A stretch of 64,000 nt of DNA from Branchinecta lynchi. Lineage: Eukaryota > Arthropoda > Branchiopoda > Anostraca > Branchinectidae. The stretch covers positions 12,485,225-12,549,224 of the forward strand of contig JAKZAP010000010.1 in the NCBI GenBank assembly GCA_023053575.1, given 5' to 3'. The number at the start of each line of letters is the position of its first letter. The first letter of the stretch is position 1. Below are positions 54,458 through 64,000 of this stretch, one piece after another. The notes beneath the pieces were generated by a model, which worked only from the letters and a program-made list of their open reading frames with translations, ran no database searches and was not told the origin of the DNA. The position numbers and the translations under genes were made by a program.

Positions 54458-55764
54458 GGCACTGTCTAGGGAACCGGGAGTCGTACTTTAAGTCCTACGG
54501 GCTACGGAACCGGTAGTTCTCACGGAAACCAAACCATATGAGCTGCGATTCCGGGATCTGACGTCATTAACTAACGGAAACTTGTACGTGCTGGCTCCCG
54601 TTCCGGTAGTAATTGGAAATAGCTCACGGAAACTTCATTGCACCAGCTTCTCGTCCGGTAGCCTCACGGAATTGTGTACCCAGAAGCTATGGAGCCGGTA
54701 GTTGATACCGGAAACTGTATAATTGGAGCTTCTGTTCCGGTAGTGTCTACGTGGAATATAAAACTCACGGAATAGTTTGGATGAGAGCTAGGATGCCGGG
54801 ATTTTCACGGACTTAGAGAAAATAACATTGGACAAAATTCGCTACCGGAACCCATATATTGAGAGCTAAGGTACCGGTAGCAACTACTATTTGTTTGATA
54901 ATGACCAGCTCACGGACACAGGTGACTATGGGCCAGGGTTCCGGTAGTGACGAAAATAAAAAAATAGGACTCACGGACCCATGTCAGTGTAGACTAGGAA
55001 ACCGGAAGTGAATATTTTTTACTCACGGAACCCAGCTCTTGCGAGCTGCGGTTCCGGTAGTGCCAAAAAATAAAATTAAAAACTCATGGACGGGTGTCAA
55101 TATGGACTTTGAGTCCGGTACAGCTCACTGAATCCAGTTATACATCTTATTTTTTTTTTGCCCTACCGGAACCCCAGCCAGCAGAAGTTGGGTTCCGTTA
55201 GTTAAAAATATTTGCTTCCGGTTTCCTAGTCTGCACTGACATGGGTACGTGAGTTCAATTTTTTTTTTCATCACTACCGGAACCCTAGCCCATAGCCATC
55301 TGTGTCCGTGAGCTGGTCATTTTCAAGCAAATAGTAGTTTCTACCGGTACCTTAGCTCTCAATATATGGGTTCCGGTAGTAAAAATTTTTCCCATGTTAT
55401 TTTCTCTAAGTCTGTGAAAATCCCGGCATCCTAGCTCTTATCCAAACTATTCCGTGAGTTTTATATTCCACGTAGACACTACCGGAACAGAAGCTCCAAT
55501 TATACAGTTTCCGGTATCAACTACCGGCTCCCTAGCTTCTGAGTACACAATTCCGTGAGGCTACCGGACGAGAAGCTGGTGCGATGAAGTTTCCGTGAGC
55601 TTTTTCCAATTACTACCGGAACGGGAGCCAGCACATACAAGTTTCCGTTAGTTAATGACGTCAGATCCCGGAATCGCAGCTCATATGGTTTGGTTTCCGT
55701 GAGAACTACCGGTTCCGTAGCCCGTAGGACATAAAGTACGACTCCCGGTTCCCTAGACAGTGCC
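54458..55764. mobile_element. Mutator-like foldback element, 1307 bp, ~600-bp arms
   Basis: Ends are GGCACTGTCTAGGGAACCGG and its complement, followed by a perfect 9-bp duplication ATTTGAATA (54449-54457, 55765-55773). The two arms are complementary for most of their length around a short centre near 55100-55150. Each arm is built of degenerate ~60-base units containing TTCCGGTAGT and CTCACGGAA. A 9-bp duplication with very long terminal inverted repeats fits Mutator-like elements. The minus-strand open frame at 55521-55859 lies wholly in one arm and is not taken as a gene. Confidence 0.88.
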
Positions 55765-56558
55765 ATTTGAATAAGAGTGTGTATTAAGACATAAACATCA
55801 TTGATAGTATTGTGCAGTTTGTTTTTACCTAATTCAACAATGCTTGCAGCAAGCCCCACTTTTCTCGGAAATCCCTGCGTACTCTACCTGGGAGGGAAAT
55901 ACGTACAATAACTTGCGTTGCCGAAGCTTGGTATAGCGTTTGTGTATGGAGTTTGCGCGATCGCGATGTGTTTAGTTTGGGGGAGAGTGGACAAAATACT
56001 TTCCCTTTGATCTTTGAGATTGGATGGGTTAGTGGGGTGGGGTTGGGTTAATGGGTTGAAGTAGAAAACTTCGAAATTGCAGCTTCTTCGAGTCCGTGAT
56101 CGTTTTCCTGGCCGTGATGCTTACAGGCTCAGCAAATGGTTCACAGTGATAGCTGCCAATAAATTAAGACATAATCATATTCAAATATTCAAAATACAAA
56201 GTTCAAAATAGCTTGGGCTCTACGAATATTTAAATTAATTAGTACATGCGTTTTGAGGCAAAGACCTAGGTCAGATTGCTGTGACGAATTTTGACGAGTT
56301 ATGAGGCCAAGACCTAAGTCGGATTGTTATGACGAATTTTGCCGGTCGCAATTCCGTTTTCAGTCAGGCAAAGATTCCGCATTTTTGTTCTATGATGTAG
56401 GCCATTCGGTCGGCTTTCCGATAACCATGGTTACCTATCCCTTTCCATGCTGTGACCAACCAGATCTCCAAGATAGAGAGGTTCCATTTTTCTTTCAGAA
56501 GCCCTACACCCTTCGGTCGCGCAATGTATTGGTCTCTAATAAGCATTTTCTTTCTCAG

Positions 56559-56762
56559 GTAACTTCCGCATATGAATACCTGGAGCGTCGGTTTCATCGA
56601 TCGGTTCGTATGCTCGGGTCTGCCACCTTCACAATCCAGATGTCGCTCTACATGGCTGTAGTCGTCTACGCTCCTGCATTGGCTTTGAGCCAAGTCACAG
56701 GGATAGGCGTGTATGTCTCAGTGACGTCTATTTTCATTGTCTGTATCTTCTATACTGCCATG
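56559..56762 (+). CDS. slc5a8-like: Gene B coding exon 3 (204 nt)
   Basis: Acceptor TTTCTCAG and donor GTAGGT, phase 0 both ends. It encodes VTSAYEYLERRFHRSVRMLG through to FYTAM, 66 of 68 residues identical to gene A exon 3. The donor has G instead of A at +4, weaker than gene A's. An open frame happens to continue upstream to 56301 but has no SLC5 similarity there. Confidence 0.95.
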
Positions 56763-56834
56763 GTAGGTATCAGAGACGTTTCAAGGTGGAGGTTTACAAA
56801 TGCTTTATTTCCCACGATTATCAATAGAACATAT

Positions 56835-56986
56835 TTGACAGTGCAAAACGGATACGCCAGCTGAATTTTATTTGAGCTATATTTCGGCCCTTTTTGGCAA
56901 GGGTCCTCTTCAGGCTCAAAACTACTCAAGTTGGAAAAGCGAACTTGTGGGAAAAGCAGACTGAGGGATCCGGTTTGCACTATCAA
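56835..56986. mobile_element. TTGATAGTGCAAAA-family TIR element, copy 2
   Basis: TTGACAGTGCAAAACGGATA at the left and GGTTTGCACTATCAA at the right, with the shared centre GGCAAGGGTCCTCTTCAGG. It starts about 70 bases after the exon 3 donor of gene B. Confidence 0.7.
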
Positions 56987-57575
56987 ATACGATACGCAGT
57001 CAGCTTGGGCTGAAGGAATATTTATAAATGTAGCCGTTGGGTAGGCAAATGTAAAGGATCATTTACACGGCAGGTATTTTTCCCCGGAGACGAGAAGGGA
57101 AAGTGTTCGCACGGTACTCGGGTGTTTTTTAAGGGAGAGTACTGTCATGTGGCAATAAACTACAAGGTTGAGGGCTCAGAATATCTCTCTACAATGGATA
57201 CCAACATGTATCCATTTAGACCACTTTTTACATGGGCATAATCAAAATTATCCCTCGAAAATCTAATTATATTGTTGCTGACGTCGAAGAATCCCCTTCG
57301 ACAAACAAATACCAGGGTGAAAAGTTCGCGAAATTTAAGTCCAAGATACCCAGGTTTTTGTTGCTGTTGCGGTGATAAATACCCGCGGAGTACGGGTAAA
57401 TACCCTCCGTGTAAACGTAGCTTAAGGTTGATAGAGTCGGAGATCGAGTCAAATTATAGATATGGACAATTATTAACTCTGCCTCTGCAGAACAAAACAA
57501 AATGGATCTATTTATAATCGAAAGATTAGAAAGGGTGGAGTATTGAATTCCCAGCGGCAAGCGTCTGAATCTGGG

Positions 57576-58051
57576 TGGGATCCAATACAAACGGAAATGA
57601 AGCGGAACGACACTGTGCAGGTGGAACAACGGGAACATCCTAGTAAAATTGGGAACACTGCACCAGGAGGAACACTCCTAAAATGGGGAACGCTGCACCG
57701 TCCTTCCTTTGTTTTAGTAGTTTGCTTGGGTACACGTTCCAGATCACGCCCGTGCACATTAGGTTCTCATGAAGATGAGGTCCTGCGTCGTTCCCGTTTC
57801 TAGTACTTGTTCCTAAGCGAAGAAACAGGACTACTAGAACAGTGATCGTGCACCGGAATGAAAGAACAGGAGCCCTGCCCCTCGTGCGAATGTGCACGGG
57901 AATGATCTAGAACTCGTACTCAAGCAAACTACTAAAAAAGGAAGGACGGTGCCCTCTTTTAGTAGTATTACTCCTGGTGCAGTGTTCTGGATTTTAGTAC
58001 GCGTTCCGCCTGCACCGTGTCGTTCCTTTCCATTCCATTTTAGTCGATACC
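57576..58051. mobile_element. Foldback element of the GATCGACTAAAA family, 476 bp
   Basis: It begins TGGGATCCAATACAAACGG and ends CCATTTTAGTCGATACC. A perfect 9-bp duplication GAATCTGGG flanks it (57567-57575, 58052-58060). Arms of about 200 bases (for example GGAACGACACTGTGCAGG against CCTGCACCGTGTCGTTCC) surround a small centre. The open frames inside are repeat-derived. Confidence 0.85.
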
Positions 58052-58170
58052 GAATCTGGGATAGCGTTCCAGTAAGTATTACGAGTAAAGATTATACGAG
58101 GAGGGGTGAGTGTCGTATTGTGATAGCTATAAACTCTGGAAAGAAAATAATACAACTGATTTTGTATCCA

Positions 58171-58240
58171 ATTCGTATAAAAGGTGATTATGATGCTGGT
58201 GGTGCTAGTGAGGTCATTAAAGGACACCTGAATGAAAAAT
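58171..58240 (+). pseudogene. Orphan fragment of an extra SLC5 exon 4
   Basis: An in-frame stretch reads IKGDYDAGGASEVIK, matching the second half of exon 4 (IKGDYDVGGASEVIK), about 1 kb before gene B's real exon 4. It lacks the GGLKAVMWTDAFQ half, a clear acceptor and the exon 4 donor, and the residues after the match (GHLNEKYQ) diverge. It begins about 120 bases after the foldback element ending at 58051. It is probably a remnant of a partial duplication. Four of five codon differences from gene B's exon 4 within the match are silent. Confidence 0.7.
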
Positions 58241-59158
58241 ACCAAGTATCATCCCTATCTGTATGACTTCCGTTAACTGTGCCTGCAGAAAACCCAATCC
58301 AAATACGAAATAGTGTTTCCAAGCTATGATTTTTGCTCCATTTTGCATCTGTCCTTATTTCAGTACCGAACAGTTTTAGAAATGAAAAAATGTCTCCAAT
58401 CAACCCTTCTTCTGGAATATTTTTTAACCAGTTAAGCCCAAACGTATATATCTAGAAGAAACTCCCAATACGATCCAACCAGCGCTGTACAAGATTTGAA
58501 TGAATTGCGCTTTTTTTCTTGGAGTCTGCATGTGCAGACTCCAGAAACGAACATCCCTATTTTGAAAACGTCACGCTCAGGAGAAGAATGCTCTCCGTGG
58601 CCATGTCTGTAAAAGCATTCTCCATGGTGTGTTCAAGTATGGTTTCATTGTTCACGAGTCCTATAAGCGAACCCGAAGAGTTCCTGCAGAACCGATAGTT
58701 ATTGTCACTTATGATTCCCGGGACCATCATACGTAAATTGTAACGATCGTAACAGACGTGGAACGAAAATAATAAGAGAGAGGGAGCTTATTTACTTATT
58801 ATGGCGGTCCCTAGAACGGAAATAATAACAAGAATAGCAACGATCGTAACTAATAATAAGTCGCTGGAACACAGCCTGGGTTTCCACAGGATCTTGAGAG
58901 GAAGTTTTGCCAGTTTGCCAGATTCGATCTCCGGATTCTCGGATGTAAACATCGTATCTTAAGGTATATGCAGACACCAGTCCATTTTTTTTATCGGATT
59001 CGAATTCACTCTTCGCTCCGAAATTTTGACGCATCGCATGCATGTTACCGGACTGTGCGTCCGTAGCTTTAATGGAAAAAAAATAAAATACAATCAGAAA
59101 CAAAATCAGAATTAAGTCATGTCCTTCATGGAAATAAACTGCGTATTATTTTTTGCAG

Positions 59159-59313
59159 GGTGGTTTGAAAGCAGTGATGTGGACCGACGCCTTTCAGGTC
59201 CTGATCATGTATGGGGCAATGATTGCAATCTGTATAAAAGGAGATTATGATGTTGGCGGTGCTAGTGAGGTCATCAAGCGAAACTATGAAAGTGGAAGGA
59301 TAGAATTCTTTGA
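59159..59313 (+). CDS. slc5a8-like: Gene B coding exon 4 (155 nt)
   Basis: Acceptor TTTTTTGCAG and donor GTAAGT. It encodes GGLKAVMWTDAFQVLIMYGA and onward to RIEFF plus a split codon. It differs from gene A exon 4 by one residue (Ala for Ser after YG). Confidence 0.95.
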
Positions 59314-60090
59314 GTAAGTCTTCTGAGCGACTTCCATGTAAGTTGAAGATTATAACGGCGAAGAAAAATGAAACCCTTTCGTTTCGCCAGTGACAAAAGT
59401 ACCCTAGTAGATTAGTCTTTACACGAGAGAGAGAGAGATAGGTTTATTTAGACAACATCGTAGCTGACAGCTAATTTGCGTTGCTTCACTATACTAAATA
59501 AAAAAACTAACACAAACAAAAAAGAAAATATCAAAACACAAACTCTGCGACTGTTGTGACGCATCATTTCCCATCTAAATACTCTATATGACTAAGTCCA
59601 AAACACGCCAGTGATTCTCAGGGAGAAGGAGTAAACGTGTCTGTAAACGACTCAAATGCTGAGTCAGTGCAGCTTTGACACCGTTTCTTCCGTTCTTCCG
59701 CAGGTACCCGGAGATTCTGCATCGGCAGTGAGAGATAGTCATCAAGAGTATTGCGAACATAGCCTGTCGGTACTCCCAAGGGCCCATGATTTGTTTTTCA
59801 TAGCTGTTCGAAAGGGCCTTTACTCTAACATGATATCTCTACCATCTTCCTATACCCTTATAAATTTCCTCAGTAAACTTTAGATGAAATGCAGCTACGA
59901 GAAAAAATAGATGATGCACTTTATTTTGATCTATTTGAAAAAGTAAAGGATACACTTTATTCTGGATGGAACGGAAAATTCATTTAGTAAACAAAACCGA
60001 AAGACTTCTTTAACTCAAGTACTTTGTTCTGACCAGAAAATATTCAGTGCCATGACACGCATTGGACAGAGGTGACTTCAAACAGTGATT
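59314..60090. other. Intron 4 of gene B, start; nothing recognised
   Basis: A GAGAGAGAGAGATAGG run at 59424-59440 precedes TTTATTTAGAC, possibly a reversed LINE tail. No exon 5 homologue is present between here and the window end. Confidence 0.45.
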
Positions 60091-60094
60091 GCTT

Positions 60095-60560
60095 TGTTAA
60101 AGTTTATCCGAAAAGGGCTGGGATAGGACAATCGAGTTACCTATCACTTATTCACTAAAATTGGCTTGAAGACCCACTGAAAATGCGTTACTTCATTGTT
60201 CCGCTATTCACGAATAATCGATTTTCAAGTAGTGGAATTTCCGTGCGATTTGTGGTACCTCTATCGCTTGTATTTTTGTTGTATGCCTTACGAGAAAGAC
60301 TTATGATTTTTTTTGTTCAGGCACCGAGCAATCTTCACCAATCTAACCAGTGCCCACTGAAAAGCCGCGTTTGTGTTCAGATTAAAATTTCCCGTGTCAT
60401 AGAACAATTTTCTTTGTGGGGACGGCCGCAGATATTCTGAACGTCAGAACTAGAGTACATAGGGGAAAATAATTTTGTTTTGCAGAATCGAAATAATTCA
60501 GTGTATCCATTAAATGACACATAAATATGTTGGCTTTTCAGTTAAACTTTAAAGGATAGA
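60095..60560 (+). repeat. Dispersed repeat, copy without the TIR insertions
   Basis: AATCGAGTTACCTATCACTT, ATTCACTAAAATTGGC through GTTGGCTTTTCAGTTAAACT. It serves as the empty-site reference for the 41-kb copy. The frames across it are not coding. Confidence 0.7.
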
Positions 60561-60704
60561 TAGTGGAAAGCCGTTGTGAATAAAATGGTTCTGAACAACA
60601 TGTTATGGGCCTATGGCCTATATAACAAGCCTTGAACGAATATTTCTTGTTGATTTGAAGAAACGGAAACTGCTTGTTTGGGATCTTGTACAATTGCAAA
60701 GGCT

Positions 60705-62485
60705 GAGAAAACAAGAGCTACGAGCTCATATGGCACTTGTTACGAGTAGGTGGTGCGAGAAACGAGAAAGTAAATCTGAGCATTTTTCGGACATTTCGGT
60801 ATCCCTTCCAACCGTGCTCGGATCCGGTCCGGACCCTAAAATATGCCGTCTAAGGCATACGATCTCTCTAATTTCCAAGTTTCACTCCACCCGTTTAACC
60901 CCATTGCGAGCCGCAACATTTTCAGGACTCCCCCTCCGACTCCCCGCACTGTCGCTAAATTCGACTCGGACACATAAACTTCGCATCCCTAACATTTCCT
61001 CTTCCCTTCCATCAGGTTTAACTCGAATCGGAGCATATCTTCAAATTTCGGATTCATGCTTCATCCTCCTCCTACTTTGGTCGGATCCGGTTCGGACGCC
61101 AAATGACAAATTTAGGCCGCATAAACTTAGTACTGTCCAACTTGCACCCCATTCGGCGATCTGTTTGGTTTCTGTGCATGTCACAAGGTTTTCTGACCAC
61201 CACTCCCCCCAACTCCCCCAACCGTGGCCGCATGGGGTTCTGACACATGCTTTGCATATCTAGGTCATCAGTTCCTATCACCCATCACTTGAATGGACCA
61301 TTTATTCGCAATCTACGGAAGTCAGCAATTTCCAGAATCCCTCTTCCTCAACTCCCCGAAAAATGGTCTGACCCAGGAACGGAAGTCTTCCTAGGACATT
61401 GTGTCTAGTTTTTAAGTCTATTTGGTCGGATCACTTATACGCCTGCCAAATTTTATCGTCCTTAGCGCATCTGGAAGTATCCTAACTCGCCCCGATGAAA
61501 AATTTATCTAAAAATAGTACTATGAAGTAGTACGAAAAAGTAGCATGCAATACTAACGATGCTACTATATACTTCTTCTTCAAGGCTACCGTGTTACTGC
61601 ATACTACTATATGCTACTATTAGCAAGACTGGATGCTATTATGGCAAGACAGGATGCTACTGGATACTACTACATATGATTGGACCAGTCTGAGGCACAA
61701 TAAGTTATAGTATTCTTTGCTATTAAATAGTATTACATGCAACGTTTTCGTACTACTACCATACTACTACGCAGGCTACAAATTTTTCACTGGGGCGAGC
61801 ACCGCAATTCCGGGAAACCCCCTCCAACTCCCCCCACAGAGCCCCAATACGATCTGATTCTGTCAAACTACGTATCTAGAGCTAGTGCTTGTTCTACCCA
61901 CCAAGTTTCATCCCGATCCTTCACTCTAAGCGTTTCGAAAGATTTCCGGTTCCCCCCTCTAACTCCCCCCAATGTCACCGGATCCGGTCCGGAGTTAAAA
62001 TGGGACGTCTGATGCACGGATGTTTCTAAATATCAAGTTTCAGTTATATCCCATCACCCGTTCAATAGCTAAGCGTGCCACTAGATTCGGGATTCCCCAT
62101 CCCTCCACTCTCCCCACGATGGTCGGATCAGAATACTAAATATTAACAAGTCAGTCTGTTCGGGTCCCTGAAAAGCCTGCCAAGTTTCATCCTAGCCCAT
62201 CAGGAAGTACCAAACTCGCGGGATCACTAGAAATTCGGACCCCCCCCCCCAACACCCCCACAGTCATCGGATCCGGTCCATTTATGTCATTCACGTATCT
62301 AGGACTGTACTTTTTCTTCCTACCAAGTTTCATCCCGAACCATCCACTCTAAGCGTTTCCCAAGATTTCCGGTTCCCCCCTCCAACTCACCCCAATGACA
62401 CCGGGTTTGGCCCAGGTTTAAAATCGGGTGTCTGAGACACGAGGTCTCTCTGTATATCAAGTTTCATTAAGATCCGATCACCCGT
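60705..62485 (+). repeat. 420-bp-unit repeat with a foldback insert
   Basis: Starts AACAAGAGCTACGAGCTCAT, ATGGCACTTG (left end with its hairpin). The units are interrupted by the foldback at 61488-61800 and then by the LINE at 62486; the array resumes at 63249 and runs to 63780. Confidence 0.7.
61488..61800. mobile_element. Foldback insert with TACTACTA-rich arms
   Basis: CTCGCCCCGATGAAAAATTT at the left is complementary to AAATTTTTCACTGGGGCGAG at the right, and GTACGAAAAAGTAGCATGCA pairs with the inner right arm. It interrupts a unit of the 420-bp repeat family between CTAACTCG and CGAGCACCG. Short pieces of its centre (AGCATCCAGTCTTGCTA) recur at about 52730. Confidence 0.65.
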
Positions 62486-63248
62486 ATATGCTAAAAATAT
62501 GCTACCTTCCCCTTTATCTTATCCAGGTAAATCCCCAACTAAAAGCTTGTATTTATTTTTAAATATTTTACCATTAGATCATTTTGTTACATTTCACGCA
62601 TTTTTGTTCATGGTAAGGTATCGCCAGGGTACATTACCTAGTTATTTCACATCTATTAATTTATTCCCGGAAGATGTGGTATTGCCTGCTTATGAGACCC
62701 GATCGGCTTCGAAAATACGCCAGCCTCTAATCATCACAGAGAGGTCTCGTTTTTCGATAAGGAATATAGTTATTGGAGTTTGGAACAAGTTTGAAGACCT
62801 TTTTGAACAGGACCGATCATTGATCACTTTGAAAAAGAAAATTAAAACTCATCTGTTGGCAGAATATTGATATTAAAATATGATACGCTCACGTTTATGT
62901 TATCCCGGTAAATCTACAACCTTTAATTATCAACCTTCAATTATTAATTTTGTTTTAGAAAAAGGTAGCGTTCCTTCAGCTTAGGCCACGACTTGGTGTT
63001 ATTATTATTTTTTACTTTATCGTGTGGAGAGTTTGGTATGGCGTGTGAAAGTATACGGAATGGAACGAGTCTTTCTTTCTTTTGTGAGTGTATTTACAGA
63101 GGAACGACTCATTTATACTATGTTCATATAGTCAGTGTTTAAAATGGGGCCGAGCTAACGAGCTCGTATCCCTGCCGGCCCTCAGTGATCAAAATATATT
63201 GTCACAAAGTATTTTTGAAATAAAAGAACCTGAACCTGAACCTGAACC
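62486..63248 (+). mobile_element. LINE 3' end inserted into a 420-bp-unit repeat
   Basis: It starts right after GATCACCCGT and ends with three GAACCT units following TGAAATAAAA. The interrupted unit continues as TCGTAAGTTAAAAATACC, and the intact sequence CACCCGTTCGTAAGTTAAAA at ~63680 shows the empty site. CCGT appears at both borders (possible short duplication). It is severely 5' truncated. Confidence 0.85.
62499..62870 (+). pseudogene. LINE ORF2 C-terminal fragment
   Basis: FHAFLFMVRYRQGTLPSYF, then YETRSASKIRQPLIITERSR and VWNKFEDL...LKKKIKTHL, the (H/Y)xTRxxxxLxxPxxRTxxGxxSxxYxxxxxWN pattern found at CR1/Jockey-type LINE ends. It stops at 62870. Confidence 0.75.
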
Positions 63249-63780
63249 GTTCGTAAGTTAAAAATACCTCAATTTTCCGGATTCCCCCTACCTTCAAGCC
63301 CCCCCCCCCCCGCCCCCGAGATGGTCGGATCTTGAAAACGACTATTTTCAAGTCAGTCTTTTCGGGTCCCTGACACGCCTGCCAAGTTTCATCGTCCTAG
63401 CACATCAGGAAGTACCGATCTCACGGGATCAGTAGAAATTCGGACCCCCCTAACTCCCCCACAGTGACCGGATCCGGTCCATTTATGTCATTCACGTATC
63501 TAGGACTTGTACTTTTTCTTCCTACAAAGTTTCATCCCGAACCCTCCACTCTAAGCGTTTCACATGATTTCTGGCCCCGCCCTCCAACTCCCCCCAATGT
63601 CACCGGATTCTGTCCATGTTTAAAATTGGCTGTCTGAGACACAAGGTCTTTCTGTGTATCAAGTTTCATTATGGTCCGATCACCCGTTCGTAAGTTAAAA
63701 ATACCTCACTTTTCCGGATTCCCCCTCCCTCCAAGCCTCCCCCCCAAGATGGTCGGACCGGGGAAACAACTATTCTCAAG

Positions 63781-63925
63781 CAGGGGCGTCACTAGCCTTT
63801 TACCTTTGGGATGGGGACGTCCGGTTTGTGCCGACGGACTAAAAAATGTGCCGACAAAACACGCCGTTGCCGCTTCGCGGCAACGGCGTACATTTCCCGC
63901 CAGCACAGAATAGAATCGGGGTAAA
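63781..63925 (+). mobile_element. Left part of a CAGGGGCGTCACTAGCC element
   Basis: It begins CAGGGGCGTCACTAGCC directly after the 420-bp-unit repeat and contains GCCGTTGCCGCTTCGCGGCA, a short perfect hairpin. The right end is not recognisable before 64000. Confidence 0.4.
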
Positions 63926-64000
63926 ACTAACTGTAATGCATCAGTTGAGATTATTCCTTTGATGTAATTTCGTATTTTAAGTTCACTTATTTGGCTTTTC

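Larger units (their letters stand above)
49626..59313 (+). other. slc5a8-like: SMCT-like SLC5 transporter gene B, coding exons 1-4 (3' partial)
   Basis: A second SLC5 gene in the same orientation begins 13.7 kb after the stop of gene A. Four exons are visible, joined in the same phases as gene A (2, 0, 0, 2). The remaining ~400 codons should lie beyond 64000, because no exon-5 homologue was found in 59314-64000. Over exons 2-4, 7 of 166 residues differ from gene A. Its function is expected to be the same class of Na+-coupled carrier. The arrangement indicates tandem duplication. Confidence 0.93.

Noticed and set aside
55521..55859. 112-codon minus-strand open frame
   Set aside because: It falls mostly within one arm of the 54458-55764 foldback and consists of translated repeat units.
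56301..56864. 187-codon + frame as a complete small gene
   Set aside because: SLC5 similarity is confined to 56559-56762, bounded by TTTCTCAG and GTAGGT; the flanks are intron.

Overview
The window is animal nuclear DNA, probably from an aquatic invertebrate with a repeat-rich genome. The evidence is spliceosomal introns with GT-AG borders, a sodium-coupled solute carrier (SLC5) gene family, a tyrosine-recombinase retrotransposon, several non-LTR retrotransposon fragments and dense families of TIR, foldback and tandem-unit repeats. The sequence does not identify a species. No bacterial-style gene organisation was seen.

Host genes: two SLC5 monocarboxylate-transporter-like (SMCT, SLC5A8/12-like) genes lie head to tail on the + strand. 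Gene A has coding exons 2-12 at 4262-35958. All frames and splice phases are intact and it ends in the PDZ-ligand-like tail TKM. Its exon 1 must lie left of the window. Gene B has coding exons 1-4 at 49629-59313 and runs off the right end. The three exons seen in both genes have identical lengths (142, 204, 155 nt) and about 96% identical protein, but many silent differences, so both copies look selected. A short orphan piece of an extra exon 4 sits at 58171-58240.

Mobile DNA: intron 4 of gene A holds a nested insertion. A 258-bp hAT-like TIR element with a perfect 8-bp target duplication was later split by a 5.7-kb Ngaro/PAT-type tyrosine-recombinase retrotransposon (9091-14782). That element has A1 ... 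B1-A2 ... B2 split direct repeats and encodes Gag, RT-RNase H and tyrosine recombinase. Its three downstream ORFs each open in phase 0 immediately after a TTTTAG acceptor, and the RT and YR ORFs have no early ATG. One leader exon with a phase-0 donor could serve all three, so the element may express its proteins by alternative splicing. This is the most system-like observation in the window.

Other mobile DNA with visible boundaries: a 1.3-kb Mutator-like foldback with a perfect 9-bp duplication (54458-55764); a 701-bp hAT-like foldback with an 8-bp duplication (43541-44241); a foldback family with GATCGACTAAAA termini (53.4 and 57.6 kb, probably 1.0 kb); a ~300-bp TIR family with 3-bp duplications in five copies, one of which interrupts an 18S rRNA-like fragment; four LINE 3' fragments; and a possible solo LTR. 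Much of the remainder is three dispersed families built from tandem units of about 120, 130 and 420 bp, plus degenerate minisatellites.
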